From NCBI GenBank assembly GCA_022573655.1, contig JACZTO010000004.1:1-64000 (forward strand): a DNA stretch of 64,000 nt, written 5' to 3'. Made by a program: the position numbers and the translations under genes. Positions 1 to 8,440 of the stretch are shown here, piece after piece; the first letter of the stretch is position 1; each line of letters begins with the position of its first letter. The notes beneath the pieces were generated by a model that was not told the origin of the DNA, did no database searches, and was given only the letters and a program-made list of their open reading frames with translations. Origin of the DNA: Pseudomonadota bacterium. GTDB taxonomy: Bacteria > Pseudomonadota > Gammaproteobacteria > Steroidobacterales > Woeseiaceae.

Positions 1-166
1 GCCGGGCCCAAGGGCGTCGTGGTACCGGTTTCGCTATCGCCTCGGCCATGCCCGGCCAGAGGTCACGCCCCGGACTGATGTCTGTCGACAACTTCCTCGC
101 GGCCGCGATCAGCTTATCTTCGTTCTTCTCGGCCATATTTTCTTTGGTCGTGTTTTCTTCAGTCAT
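1..166 (-). CDS. Putative anti-sigma factor / membrane protein following ECF sigma gene (partial, runs off window start)
   Basis: Minus strand ATG at 164-166 overlaps the sigma-factor stop (ATGA); reads MTEENTTKENMAEKNEDKLIAAARKLSTDISPGRDLWPGMAEAIAKPVPRRPWAR..., typical of the short N-terminus of proteins encoded after ECF sigma genes. Confidence 0.55.
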   Translation of the reverse strand, partial: MTEENTTKENMAEKNEDKLIAAARKLSTDISPGRDLWPGMAEAIAKPVPRRPWAR

Positions 167-720
167 GCCTCAAATCCTTGTTGCTTCAGCTGCTGCGCCA
201 GGAGTCGCTTTGCGCGGTGCAACTGGGCCTTGCTTGTTCCTGCTGCAATTCCCAACATTTCGGCCGTCTCGTCGTGGCTGTACCCATAGACTGCATTCAG
301 GACAAATACGTGTCGTGCCCCTTCCGGTAGCCTGCCAACGGCCTCCGATAAATCCCTGAGGTCATCGTCATCTCCGGTCGCGACCGGTTCGAGCGTATTT
401 TCAGCGACGGCCAGAATGCGCTCCCGCTCACGTATCGCTTTGCGCATCCGTCCAAGCACGCAGTTCACGGCAATGCGGTGCAACCATGTTGAGAAAGCGC
501 TGTCTCCGCGAAACTTGCTCAGCTGATTCCAGGCCTGAATGAACGCCTCCTGCGTACAATCCTCCGCTTCGGCAACATTGCCCGTCATCCGCAGGCACAG
601 GCCATACACTTTGTCGATATGCAGCCGATACAGCGCCTCAAATGCACTCGAATCGGAGCACTGCGCCCGCTTTATCCAGGCGGCTTCATCGGTGAGAGAT
701 TCTGTGACCGCAGTAGCCAT
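163..720 (-). CDS. ECF-family RNA polymerase sigma factor
   Basis: ORF with sigma-70 region 2 (FEALYRLHIDKVYGLCLRMTGNVAEAEDCTQEAFIQAW) and region 4 (LPEGARHVFVLNAVYGYSHDETAEMLGIAAGTSKAQLHRAKRLL); start placed at internal Met (MATAVTESL). Confidence 0.93.
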   Translation of the reverse strand: MATAVTESLTDEAAWIKRAQCSDSSAFEALYRLHIDKVYGLCLRMTGNVAEAEDCTQEAFIQAWNQLSKFRGDSAFSTWLHRIAVNCVLGRMRKAIRERERILAVAENTLEPVATGDDDDLRDLSEAVGRLPEGARHVFVLNAVYGYSHDETAEMLGIAAGTSKAQLHRAKRLLAQQLKQQGFEA

Positions 721-923
721 GTGCCGACTATAGTCGCTGGATTCTGCTGTCAAAAGCGCTGCCAAGTGCCGTTTCTCCGTATCTAGTGACATTTGGATGC
801 CTGAATACCCGGAATGGTTTGAATCTGGGCCCTTTTGGCCCAATAAGGTGGCGTACGCGACTATCCTTCCTTATGATTCCGAATCATGGCAAATTTTCCA
901 CCGCACCTGATCACCAAACGCTG

Positions 924-3032
924 ATGTCCGGCCATTCGATTCTCTACATTGGACGCGGCGAATTCGCCACCGATTACCTCAATGAATTGCAGTCGCTGCC
1001 CTGCTGTACCTACCTGACTCGATCATCAACTCTGGAACTACCAGAAGATGCAGCGTATATCGTCGATGTGATCTTGCTTGAGGCCGGGCCGATGATCGCC
1101 CAGGCCGGCAAAACTCTCACCGCATTGATACGCTCGCTTGACCCCTATCCCGTCATCGCGCTGACACACAAGGAACGCGAGCATCGCGGCATTGCGGCAG
1201 TACGCGCGGGCGCACAAGGCTACATCTGCATCGATGACATTACCGTCGAAGGCCAGGAGGCGGCATTCCACCATGCAGTACGACGCAGTCGCTTGCAGCG
1301 GCGCCTGTCGAGCACCGACGTCACCGTGTTGTCGATACTGACGAGCATCAACGACGGCGTCATCATTGTTGACAACAGCGGGCATGTCCTCGAGATCAAC
1401 CCTGCTGCACGCACAATTCTCGGCCTTGGGCCGCGACGCCAGCCCGACCCATCCTGGGAACAAACCTTTTGCTGCGTTGACGAGTCAGGGGACAGTTACC
1501 GTAACTCGGCGGACCTGCCGCTCGTTCGTGCGCGCAATGGTGAAAAATTCGCCAACCAGATCGCCATCTACCGCGCGCCCGAGCAACCCGATGCTCTGCT
1601 GAGCATCAACGGCCAGGGCTTGTTCGATGGCAATAGAGAATTGATCGGTGGCGTTATTACATTCCGGGACATTACCGAAGCCAGGAAGCGAACAATAGCG
1701 CTTGAAAAACAGGCGCAGTTCGACGAACTGACGGGGCTTGCCAATCGCAGCTTGTTCACCGAACAGCTGACTCGTGCGATAGGGCGCAGCCAACGCAAGT
1801 CCGCACCGCTTGCCACATTATTCATTGACCTTGATCGCTTCAAGTCGGTGAACGATACACTCGGCCATGATATCGGTGACGCCTTGCTATGCGATGTGGC
1901 CAAGCGACTAACCGATAATTTGCGCGTCGGCGACTTCACCGGACGTTGGGGTGGAGATGAGTTTGTCGTCTGCCTCGAAGATTTTGGCGAGGCTGACAAT
2001 GCCGCCGCTGCCGCTCAAAAACTGTTACTTGTGCTATCCGAGAAATACGAAATCGGCAACAGTGAAATCTATGCGACACCGAGCATCGGCATTGCCATGT
2101 ACCCGGATTCTGGCGAAAACGCAGCAGAGCTGATCAAGGCCGCGGACGTCGCGATGTACGAAGCGAAGAAACGCGGTGGTGGTCGATTCCAGTACTTCTC
2201 TCAATCATTGAACACCAAGCTCGCGCAGCGCGAAGAACTTGAGGTCGGTCTCCGACACGCATTGGTGCGCGACGAATTTGTTCTGCACTACCAGCCACGT
2301 ATCGATATCTCAACCGGCCGTCTGATTGGACTCGAAGCGCTCTTGCGCTGGCAGCATCCGCGGTTTGGCTTATTGCCGCCCGCCCGATTCCTGCCGATTC
2401 TTGAAAGCAGTGGTCTCATTCATTCCGCGGGTGAGTGGGTGATCGCGACAGCCTGTCGTCAACTGGCCGCGTGGCAGCGACGTTTTGAGCTACCCGATTT
2501 GTCGATTGCAATCAATTTGTCACCTCAGCAATTGATTCACAACCGACTCGTCGACGTGGTTAGAAAGATTCTGGCTGATACAGCTCTCGATCCAGGCTGC
2601 ATCGAGCTGGAGATCGGTGATGGGGACATCGTGCGCAAGCGCATTGCTGAGCAAGACATACTGCGAAGACTTCGCAAACTTGGCGTCAGATTGTCACTGG
2701 ATCACTTTGGGACTCGCGACGTTTCCTTTGAGTCCATCGACAACGGCTTCATCGACAGCTTCATTATCGATCGTTCGTTAATTGCTGACGTCGAGGAAAA
2801 CGAAAGTCACAAGCGAATTGTTCGCGCCGCCATCGCGATGGCACAAGGCCTGGACATTGAGGTTGCGGCCGAAGGCGTCGAGACGATGACGCAACTGGAG
2901 TTCCTGAGAAGCTGTAATTGCGACCTTGCGCAAGGCTTTCTTATCAGCCGGCCAATGCAATCGGACAAGGTCTCCGCCATTCTGCGTAGCGAAATTGCCG
3001 GCACCTCCCTGCTTTCCCGCGGTATGCCTTAG
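924..3032 (+). CDS. Receiver-like / PAS / GGDEF / EAL-domain protein
   Basis: Motifs RVGD-x4-GGDEF, GLEALLRW, INLSPQQ, AEGVET; start placed at MSGHSILYIG within the longer ORF. Confidence 0.93.
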   Translation: MSGHSILYIGRGEFATDYLNELQSLPCCTYLTRSSTLELPEDAAYIVDVILLEAGPMIAQAGKTLTALIRSLDPYPVIALTHKEREHRGIAAVRAGAQGYICIDDITVEGQEAAFHHAVRRSRLQRRLSSTDVTVLSILTSINDGVIIVDNSGHVLEINPAARTILGLGPRRQPDPSWEQTFCCVDESGDSYRNSADLPLVRARNGEKFANQIAIYRAPEQPDALLSINGQGLFDGNRELIGGVITFRDITEARKRTIALEKQAQFDELTGLANRSLFTEQLTRAIGRSQRKSAPLATLFIDLDRFKSVNDTLGHDIGDALLCDVAKRLTDNLRVGDFTGRWGGDEFVVCLEDFGEADNAAAAAQKLLLVLSEKYEIGNSEIYATPSIGIAMYPDSGENAAELIKAADVAMYEAKKRGGGRFQYFSQSLNTKLAQREELEVGLRHALVRDEFVLHYQPRIDISTGRLIGLEALLRWQHPRFGLLPPARFLPILESSGLIHSAGEWVIATACRQLAAWQRRFELPDLSIAINLSPQQLIHNRLVDVVRKILADTALDPGCIELEIGDGDIVRKRIAEQDILRRLRKLGVRLSLDHFGTRDVSFESIDNGFIDSFIIDRSLIADVEENESHKRIVRAAIAMAQGLDIEVAAEGVETMTQLEFLRSCNCDLAQGFLISRPMQSDKVSAILRSEIAGTSLLSRGMP

Positions 3033-3090
3033 AGATAGGGGGACAGTGACCCTAACTCTAAAGAGTTAGGGTCACTGTCCCCCTATCTCT
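3031..3090. repeat. 60-bp near-perfect palindrome (29-bp arms, 2-nt spacer), copy 1 of a dispersed repeat family
   Basis: AGAGATAGGGGGACAGTGACCCTAACTCT-AA-AGAGTTAGGGTCACTGTCCCCCTATCTCT; core recurs at 23405-23540 and 36681-36713. Confidence 0.95.
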
Positions 3091-3395
3091 ATATCGTGCG
3101 GGGTATTGCATTTCCAGCACACCGCAAACTGCCCCTCATTCTGCTCACCACAGTTAAGACATTTCCAGGGCTCTGACGGACTTGCGGTCTCAATTTCCTC
3201 GATGATCTGTTCGGCCCGATCAAATTCCAGTGTATTGACCACCCAAAGCTCAGGCCAGGTTTCGGCGAAGGGCATCTCGCCCATGATCGAACCCAGGTAC
3301 TCGTTGCGAATCTCCGTGCGAATTCCCTCTGCTGCCAGCAGGTTCTTGTAATGATTGATCGTGATCAGCGATTCTGACGACGTTAGCTTTTTCAT
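3072..3395 (-). CDS. DUF2007-like protein with C-terminal zinc-finger-like motif
   Basis: 107 aa; N-terminus resembles DUF2007 (LLAAEGIRTEIRNEYLGS), C-terminus WKCLNCGEQNEGQFAVCWKC is a CxxC...CxxC ribbon; start overlaps trpA stop. Confidence 0.75.
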   Translation of the reverse strand: MKKLTSSESLITINHYKNLLAAEGIRTEIRNEYLGSIMGEMPFAETWPELWVVNTLEFDRAEQIIEEIETASPSEPWKCLNCGEQNEGQFAVCWKCNTPHDIEIGGQ

Positions 3396-4165
3396 TGGCC
3401 TGTCAGGGACCGCAGGAAAGCTTTTGGGTCCTCATTGCGTTCCAGCACCTCCACCAATGCTGAACCAACGATGGCTCCCGCCGCATGCTGGCCAACCGCC
3501 GCAACCTCCTGCTGTGTTCGTATACCGAAACCAGCACATACCGGCAGTTTTGAGATGGTCGCCACTCTGTCCAGGTACCCGGCTAAGTCCGTCGGCAGGC
3601 CAGTTCCACCACCCGTGATGCCGGTAATGGTGACTGCGTAAACAAACCCCAGTGACGCAGCGCAAAGCGTTTTTAGTCGAGCCTCCGGTGTTGCCGGCGT
3701 GACCAGCTGAATCAAGCCGAGTCCTTTGCTCTCCAGCACTGCACGAAAATCATCACTTTCCTCGAACGGTAAATCGGGAACGATAAACCCGCAGACGCCC
3801 ACCGCCAGTGCACGATCAGCCAGTTCCTCATAACCGAATGCCAGCAGCGGGTTCAGGTACGACATCATCACCAGTGGGGCGTCAATTTCTCCGTCTACCA
3901 TATCAAGCTGATCGAATATCCATTTCAGGCTGACGCCTTTCTGCAGCGCCGTAAAGCTTGAGCGTTGAATCGTCATGCCATCTGCCATCGGGTCCGAGAA
4001 TGGAATGCCAAGCTCGACGACATCACCGACCGTTGCAACAGCCTTTAGCGTTTCCAGGAACTCACCCGGCTCGGGATACCCGGCCGTTATGAACGGCACC
4101 AGTGCCGTACGACCTGCCTTCGATGCAGCAGCAATGGCTGCAGTAATTCGCTCATGCGCCATCAT
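3392..4165 (-). CDS. trpA: Tryptophan synthase alpha chain
   Basis: Translation with VPFITAGYPEPGEFLETL, VELGIPFSDPMADG, GFGIRTQQEVAAV; located after trpB. Confidence 0.97.
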   Translation of the reverse strand: MMAHERITAAIAAASKAGRTALVPFITAGYPEPGEFLETLKAVATVGDVVELGIPFSDPMADGMTIQRSSFTALQKGVSLKWIFDQLDMVDGEIDAPLVMMSYLNPLLAFGYEELADRALAVGVCGFIVPDLPFEESDDFRAVLESKGLGLIQLVTPATPEARLKTLCAASLGFVYAVTITGITGGGTGLPTDLAGYLDRVATISKLPVCAGFGIRTQQEVAAVGQHAAGAIVGSALVEVLERNEDPKAFLRSLTGQ

Positions 4166-5405
4166 GACTGCCCATCTGTGCCGGATATTGGGTCAGCGTC
4201 GGCAAGTCCTTGTCCCCCCTGCCTGAGTTGCCGATAAGAATCCGCTTGCCCGGATTCAGCGCAGCGTACTTACGTGCATGGGCATACGCATGGGCTGTCT
4301 CGAGTGCCGTCAAAATTCCCTCGGCGGCGCACAATTCGTGCAATGCCTCAAGTGCCTCGTCATCCTGCACGGAAACATATTTCACACGCCCGGTCGCCTG
4401 CAACAACGCATGCTCCGGTCCGACGCCGGAGTAATCCAGACCCGCTGATATCGAATGCGTCTCGCGGACCTGGCCATCTTCATTCTGCAGGATGATCGTA
4501 TAGGCGCCGTGCAGCACACCCGGTGTTCCGGTCGCCAGCGTCGCGGCGTTTTGACCAAGCCCGTCGCCCGTGCCACCGGCTTCAACGCCGATCAGTTCGA
4601 TGTCATCCGCCAGCAATGGGTAGAACAAACCAATCGCGTTCGACCCACCGCCCACGCAGGCGAACGCGGCGTCCGGTAGCCCGCCCGCCTGGTCAATCAT
4701 CTGCTGGCGGGCTTCTTGTCCAATCACACTTTGCAACTCGCGCACGAGGTAGGGATAGGGGTGTGCGCCAACAGCAGAACCGAGCAGGTAGTAGATACCG
4801 GCGGGGTCCGTTACCCACGCCCGGAGTGCCTCATCAATTGCCGCACGCAGCGTCTTGTCCCCGGATTCAACAGCGACAACCTCCGCCCCCAGCCTGAGCA
4901 TGCGATCGACGTTCGGTGCCTGGCGCTCCATGTCGACCGTGCCCATGTACACGCTGCAGGGCAAACCGACGCGCGCGCACGCCGCGGCTGCCGCCACTCC
5001 ATGCTGACCAGCGCCAGTTTCAGCAATGATGCGCTTCGCGCCAAGGCGTTTGGCAAGTAATGCCTGCCCGATCGCGTTGTTGATTTTGTGGGCACCCGTA
5101 TGTGCCAGGTCCTCGCGCTTGATCCACACCTCTGCGCCCCACTTTTCGCTCAGCCGGGGAGCAAATGTCAACGCAGTTGGCCGGCCAACCCATTCCCGCA
5201 ACTCCCTTTGAAACGCATCTTGAAATGCCGGGTCGTGGAGGTGCTCGCGTACACCTTTTTCCAGGCGCTCGAACGCCGGCACCAGGGTCTCGGGTACATA
5301 GCGTCCGCCAAACGGTCCAAAGCGGCCACGCTCGTCAGGCAATTCTCCCCGAATGGCCGCGTCGAGAAGCGTCTTTGCTTCACCGGCGGCGATCAGTGCG
5401 CTCAT
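4152..5405 (-). CDS. trpB: Tryptophan synthase beta chain
   Basis: GRFGPFGGRYVPETL, KREDLAHTGAHKINN, ETGAGQHGVA, CVGGGSNAIG, GNSGRGDKD. Confidence 0.98.
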   Translation of the reverse strand: MSALIAAGEAKTLLDAAIRGELPDERGRFGPFGGRYVPETLVPAFERLEKGVREHLHDPAFQDAFQRELREWVGRPTALTFAPRLSEKWGAEVWIKREDLAHTGAHKINNAIGQALLAKRLGAKRIIAETGAGQHGVAAAAACARVGLPCSVYMGTVDMERQAPNVDRMLRLGAEVVAVESGDKTLRAAIDEALRAWVTDPAGIYYLLGSAVGAHPYPYLVRELQSVIGQEARQQMIDQAGGLPDAAFACVGGGSNAIGLFYPLLADDIELIGVEAGGTGDGLGQNAATLATGTPGVLHGAYTIILQNEDGQVRETHSISAGLDYSGVGPEHALLQATGRVKYVSVQDDEALEALHELCAAEGILTALETAHAYAHARKYAALNPGKRILIGNSGRGDKDLPTLTQYPAQMGSHDGA

Positions 5406-5995
5406 AAGTTCCTCTCCGCAACCAGTGCTGCACTAACGAATTTATCAATAAGGATTAGGTCTTTCTGTCCCGGCGCAGTTTCCACCGCAGTTGAAACATC
5501 AACGCCAAACGGTCTGACTGTCGTCACAGCGGCGGCAACGTTTTGAGCATCCAGTCCACCGGCGAGTATCATGCGCCCATTCCCGGCATGCCGGGCCGCC
5601 GCAGTCCAGTCGACTGTTTCGCCCTGTCCGCTCTGCCGTCCTTCGTAAACATATGCGCCGGCAGTAGCAGGGCTCGCCTGGCCTTCGCGGTATACGGGCC
5701 AGCGCTCGACGGACTCCGGCACCTCAAGCGCGGCAAAGTCATCGGCGTCAGTCTGCAAGACATCGGGAGCAAATGACTCGAGCACCTCCTGCCAGTCGTC
5801 ATTCGAAGGATGCAACATCACGGCGACACGTTTGATGTGCTGTGGAACATTCACGCAAATCAGGTTCGCCCTGTCCGGCGCTATCTTGCGTACGGACTCC
5901 GCGAATACGAACCCGACGGCACCGGCACCGGCATTAATTGCCGCCTCCACGTGCAGCTTGTCACTGAGGCCACAGATCTTAACCAGCAAACTCAT
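5402..5995 (-). CDS. trpF: Phosphoribosylanthranilate isomerase
   Basis: VKICGLSDKLHVEAAINAGAGAVGFVFAESVRKI, AGGLDAQNVAAAV, GVDVSTAVETAPGQKD. Confidence 0.95.
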   Translation of the reverse strand: MSLLVKICGLSDKLHVEAAINAGAGAVGFVFAESVRKIAPDRANLICVNVPQHIKRVAVMLHPSNDDWQEVLESFAPDVLQTDADDFAALEVPESVERWPVYREGQASPATAGAYVYEGRQSGQGETVDWTAAARHAGNGRMILAGGLDAQNVAAAVTTVRPFGVDVSTAVETAPGQKDLILIDKFVSAALVAERNL

Positions 5996-6804
5996 GACGC
6001 CATCTTCGCAGCACCCGCTTCGCGCATCGCGCTAACGAGTGCTGCAGGATCATCACTGCGCATGAGCGCGCTGCCTACCAGTGCCAACCGATACCCCCAG
6101 CCCGCGACTGCCGCCGCGTCGGCAGGCACCAACAGCCCACTCTCGGCAACACAGCGCGCCGCAGGCAGCGCCGGTGCCAGTTTTCGCAATCGATCGGAGT
6201 CGACTTCGAGCGTCCGTAAATTTCGCGTGTTCACGCCAATTAACAGCTTGCCACTCCGCGCACGATCCTGGTCGTCCGAATTGTCCAGTAACCCGGACAC
6301 GCGCTTGAGATCGTCTTCGTCAAACGACTCCAGCAACACGAACAGGTCGTGTTCCCAGGCACAACGAAGCATTGCGCGCAGCTTATCGTCAGCCAGCATC
6401 GCAATAATCAACAGAACGCCACTGGCGCCGGCCTTGCGTGCCTCCAGCACCTGCACTGGTTCGACAAGAAAATCCTTACGCATGACTGGCGTACCGGGCA
6501 CTGCCGCAGCCACTTCTTCAAGATGTGCGAGTTCGCCGGCGAACCGCGTGGGCTCTGTAAGCACGGATATCGCTGCTGCTCCACCGCGTACATAGTGCTG
6601 CGCCAGCTCGTTACGATCGAAGCCCCCCTTCGCAAGATCACCTTCGGCCGGCGACTTGTCCTTAATTTCTGCGATAACGTCGAACGATCCCAGCGTCAGC
6701 GGGATGACGGGCTTGTCGAAGTCAGACGACTCGAAGCGGGTATTCGCCGCGGCCGCCCTCTCGATACTGCGGCTTGCCATTGTCTGCAGAAAATCACTCA
6801 TCAA
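5992..6804 (-). CDS. trpC: Indole-3-glycerol phosphate synthase
   Basis: DVIAEIKDKSPAEGDL, ISVLTEPTRFAGELAHLEEV, MRKDFLVEPVQV, GVNTRNLRTLEVD. Confidence 0.96.
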   Translation of the reverse strand: MMSDFLQTMASRSIERAAAANTRFESSDFDKPVIPLTLGSFDVIAEIKDKSPAEGDLAKGGFDRNELAQHYVRGGAAAISVLTEPTRFAGELAHLEEVAAAVPGTPVMRKDFLVEPVQVLEARKAGASGVLLIIAMLADDKLRAMLRCAWEHDLFVLLESFDEDDLKRVSGLLDNSDDQDRARSGKLLIGVNTRNLRTLEVDSDRLRKLAPALPAARCVAESGLLVPADAAAVAGWGYRLALVGSALMRSDDPAALVSAMREAGAAKMAS

Positions 6805-7829
6805 CTTTCGAAATGTTCGCGTAATTTGGCCAGGAATGTATTCGCTCTACCATCATCGATCGCGGCGGCGGCCTGCTCTACACCATCAAGCGCATCTCTT
6901 GCATCACCTTTTACTTCGAGAACCAGCGACGTTCCCATAAGCAATGCGTCGCGGTGCGCACCTGTGTCCTGCCCGGAAAAAACACGCTCCAGTTCGCGCG
7001 CGTTGTGCCCGGCATCACCACCCTTGAGATCTTTGGCCTGGCAGCGCTGCAGGCCGTAGTCCTCAGGTGAGCGGGTGGATTCGGTAACGCTGCCAGGCCG
7101 AACATCGTAGAGCCAGAAATCCCCGACGGGCGTCGCCTCATCCCAGCCGGGCTCCCCATGCACAACGAACGCTCGTTCCAGTGGCATGCCCGCCAGCGTA
7201 TCCGCCATGAGTCTGGCGGCGTCTTTACTATAGGCGCCGATAAGCTGAAAGGGTGGTGCTGCCGGATTGGTGAGCGGGCCGAGAACGTTAAAGACGGTGC
7301 GCACCGACAACGCTCCGCGTATGGGCACCACAGCCTTCATCGCCGGGTGGTATGCAGGTGCGAACAGGAACGTAAAACTCGTCGCTTGCAAACAAGCCAC
7401 CGCCTGCTGTGCATCCAACGGCAGTGGCACACCAAGACACTCCAGCATGTCAGCGCTGCCGGAACGACTGGAAACCGACCGATTGCCGTGCTTTACGACC
7501 CTGGAACCACAGGCTGCCGCCAGCAGCCCGGTACCTGTCGATAGATTCAGGCTTCCCGAACCGTCGCCGCCAGTCCCGACTGTATCCACCGTCGGCGTAC
7601 CATCGGGAATATCGAGGTGCAACGCCAATTCCCGCATTGCTGTTGCGAAGCCGCGAATTTCATCGGCCGTCTCGCCCTTCGCCCGCAGGCCGGCAAGCAG
7701 TGCACCGGCCAACGCTGCCGGCAATTCACCCTCGGCCAGCTTGTACATCAGTTCGTAAGCCTGCTTTTCGGCCAGCGAATGACCGTTGAGCAAACTATCG
7801 AGTAACTGGCTGTACTCATTGCTCATCAT
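6801..7829 (-). CDS. trpD: Anthranilate phosphoribosyltransferase
   Basis: VDTVGTGGDGSGSLNLSTGTGLLAAACGSRVVKHGNRSVSSRSGSADMLECLG. Confidence 0.97.
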   Translation of the reverse strand: MMSNEYSQLLDSLLNGHSLAEKQAYELMYKLAEGELPAALAGALLAGLRAKGETADEIRGFATAMRELALHLDIPDGTPTVDTVGTGGDGSGSLNLSTGTGLLAAACGSRVVKHGNRSVSSRSGSADMLECLGVPLPLDAQQAVACLQATSFTFLFAPAYHPAMKAVVPIRGALSVRTVFNVLGPLTNPAAPPFQLIGAYSKDAARLMADTLAGMPLERAFVVHGEPGWDEATPVGDFWLYDVRPGSVTESTRSPEDYGLQRCQAKDLKGGDAGHNARELERVFSGQDTGAHRDALLMGTSLVLEVKGDARDALDGVEQAAAAIDDGRANTFLAKLREHFES

Positions 7830-8440
7830 CGCTCCTTGCTCACGACGTCCATGCGCATGAAATTAGTCATCAGCCTGTCACCCTCGGGTGTCAAAACACT
7901 CTCAGGATGAAATTGCACGCCCTCCAACTGCATCGTCTTGTGACGCACGCCCATGATCTCGCCACGCTTCGTTTGGGCGGTGACTTCCAGCGTGTCCGGT
8001 AATGTTTCCTTGCTGGCGCAAAGCGAATGATAGCGACCGACCTCGAAAGCTGCGGAGATGCCAGCAAAAATCGTATTGCCATCATGGCTGACGATTGACG
8101 TCTTGCCGTGCATCAGGCGCTCTGCCCTCACGATGTCACCGCCAAGATGTTGCACGATACATTGATGACCAAGACAAACGCCGAGTACGGGCACGCGTCC
8201 CGCGAAGGCCCCGATCATCTCAAGTGAAACTCCCGCATTTTCCGGCCTGCCCGGCCCCGGAGAGATTACGAGGTGCGTTGGCTCCAGCGTCAGGCCCTCC
8301 TTTACACTGATCGCGTCGTTGCGATAAACCATGACATCGGCCCCACGCGCTGCAAATGCCTGCACCAGGTTGTAGGTAAAAGAGTCGTAGTTGTCGATCA
8401 GCAGCATGCGCACGTGATCGAAATTTTCTGAGTCCGGCAT
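7826..8440 (-). CDS. trpG: Anthranilate synthase component II (glutamine amidotransferase)
   Basis: LLIDNYDSFTYNLVQ, SPGPGRPENAG, VLGVCLGHQCI, GVQFHPESVLTPEG. Confidence 0.96.
   Translation of the reverse strand: MPDSENFDHVRMLLIDNYDSFTYNLVQAFAARGADVMVYRNDAISVKEGLTLEPTHLVISPGPGRPENAGVSLEMIGAFAGRVPVLGVCLGHQCIVQHLGGDIVRAERLMHGKTSIVSHDGNTIFAGISAAFEVGRYHSLCASKETLPDTLEVTAQTKRGEIMGVRHKTMQLEGVQFHPESVLTPEGDRLMTNFMRMDVVSKER

Noticed and set aside
4200-4230. GGGGGGACAAGG resembling the dispersed repeat inside trpB
   Set aside because: It encodes the conserved TrpB motif GNSGRGDKD, so the similarity to the repeat is best explained as coincidence.
5810-6595. 261-aa Ser/Arg-rich ORF antisense to trpC/trpF
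   Set aside because: Low-complexity shadow ORF opposite conserved trp genes.
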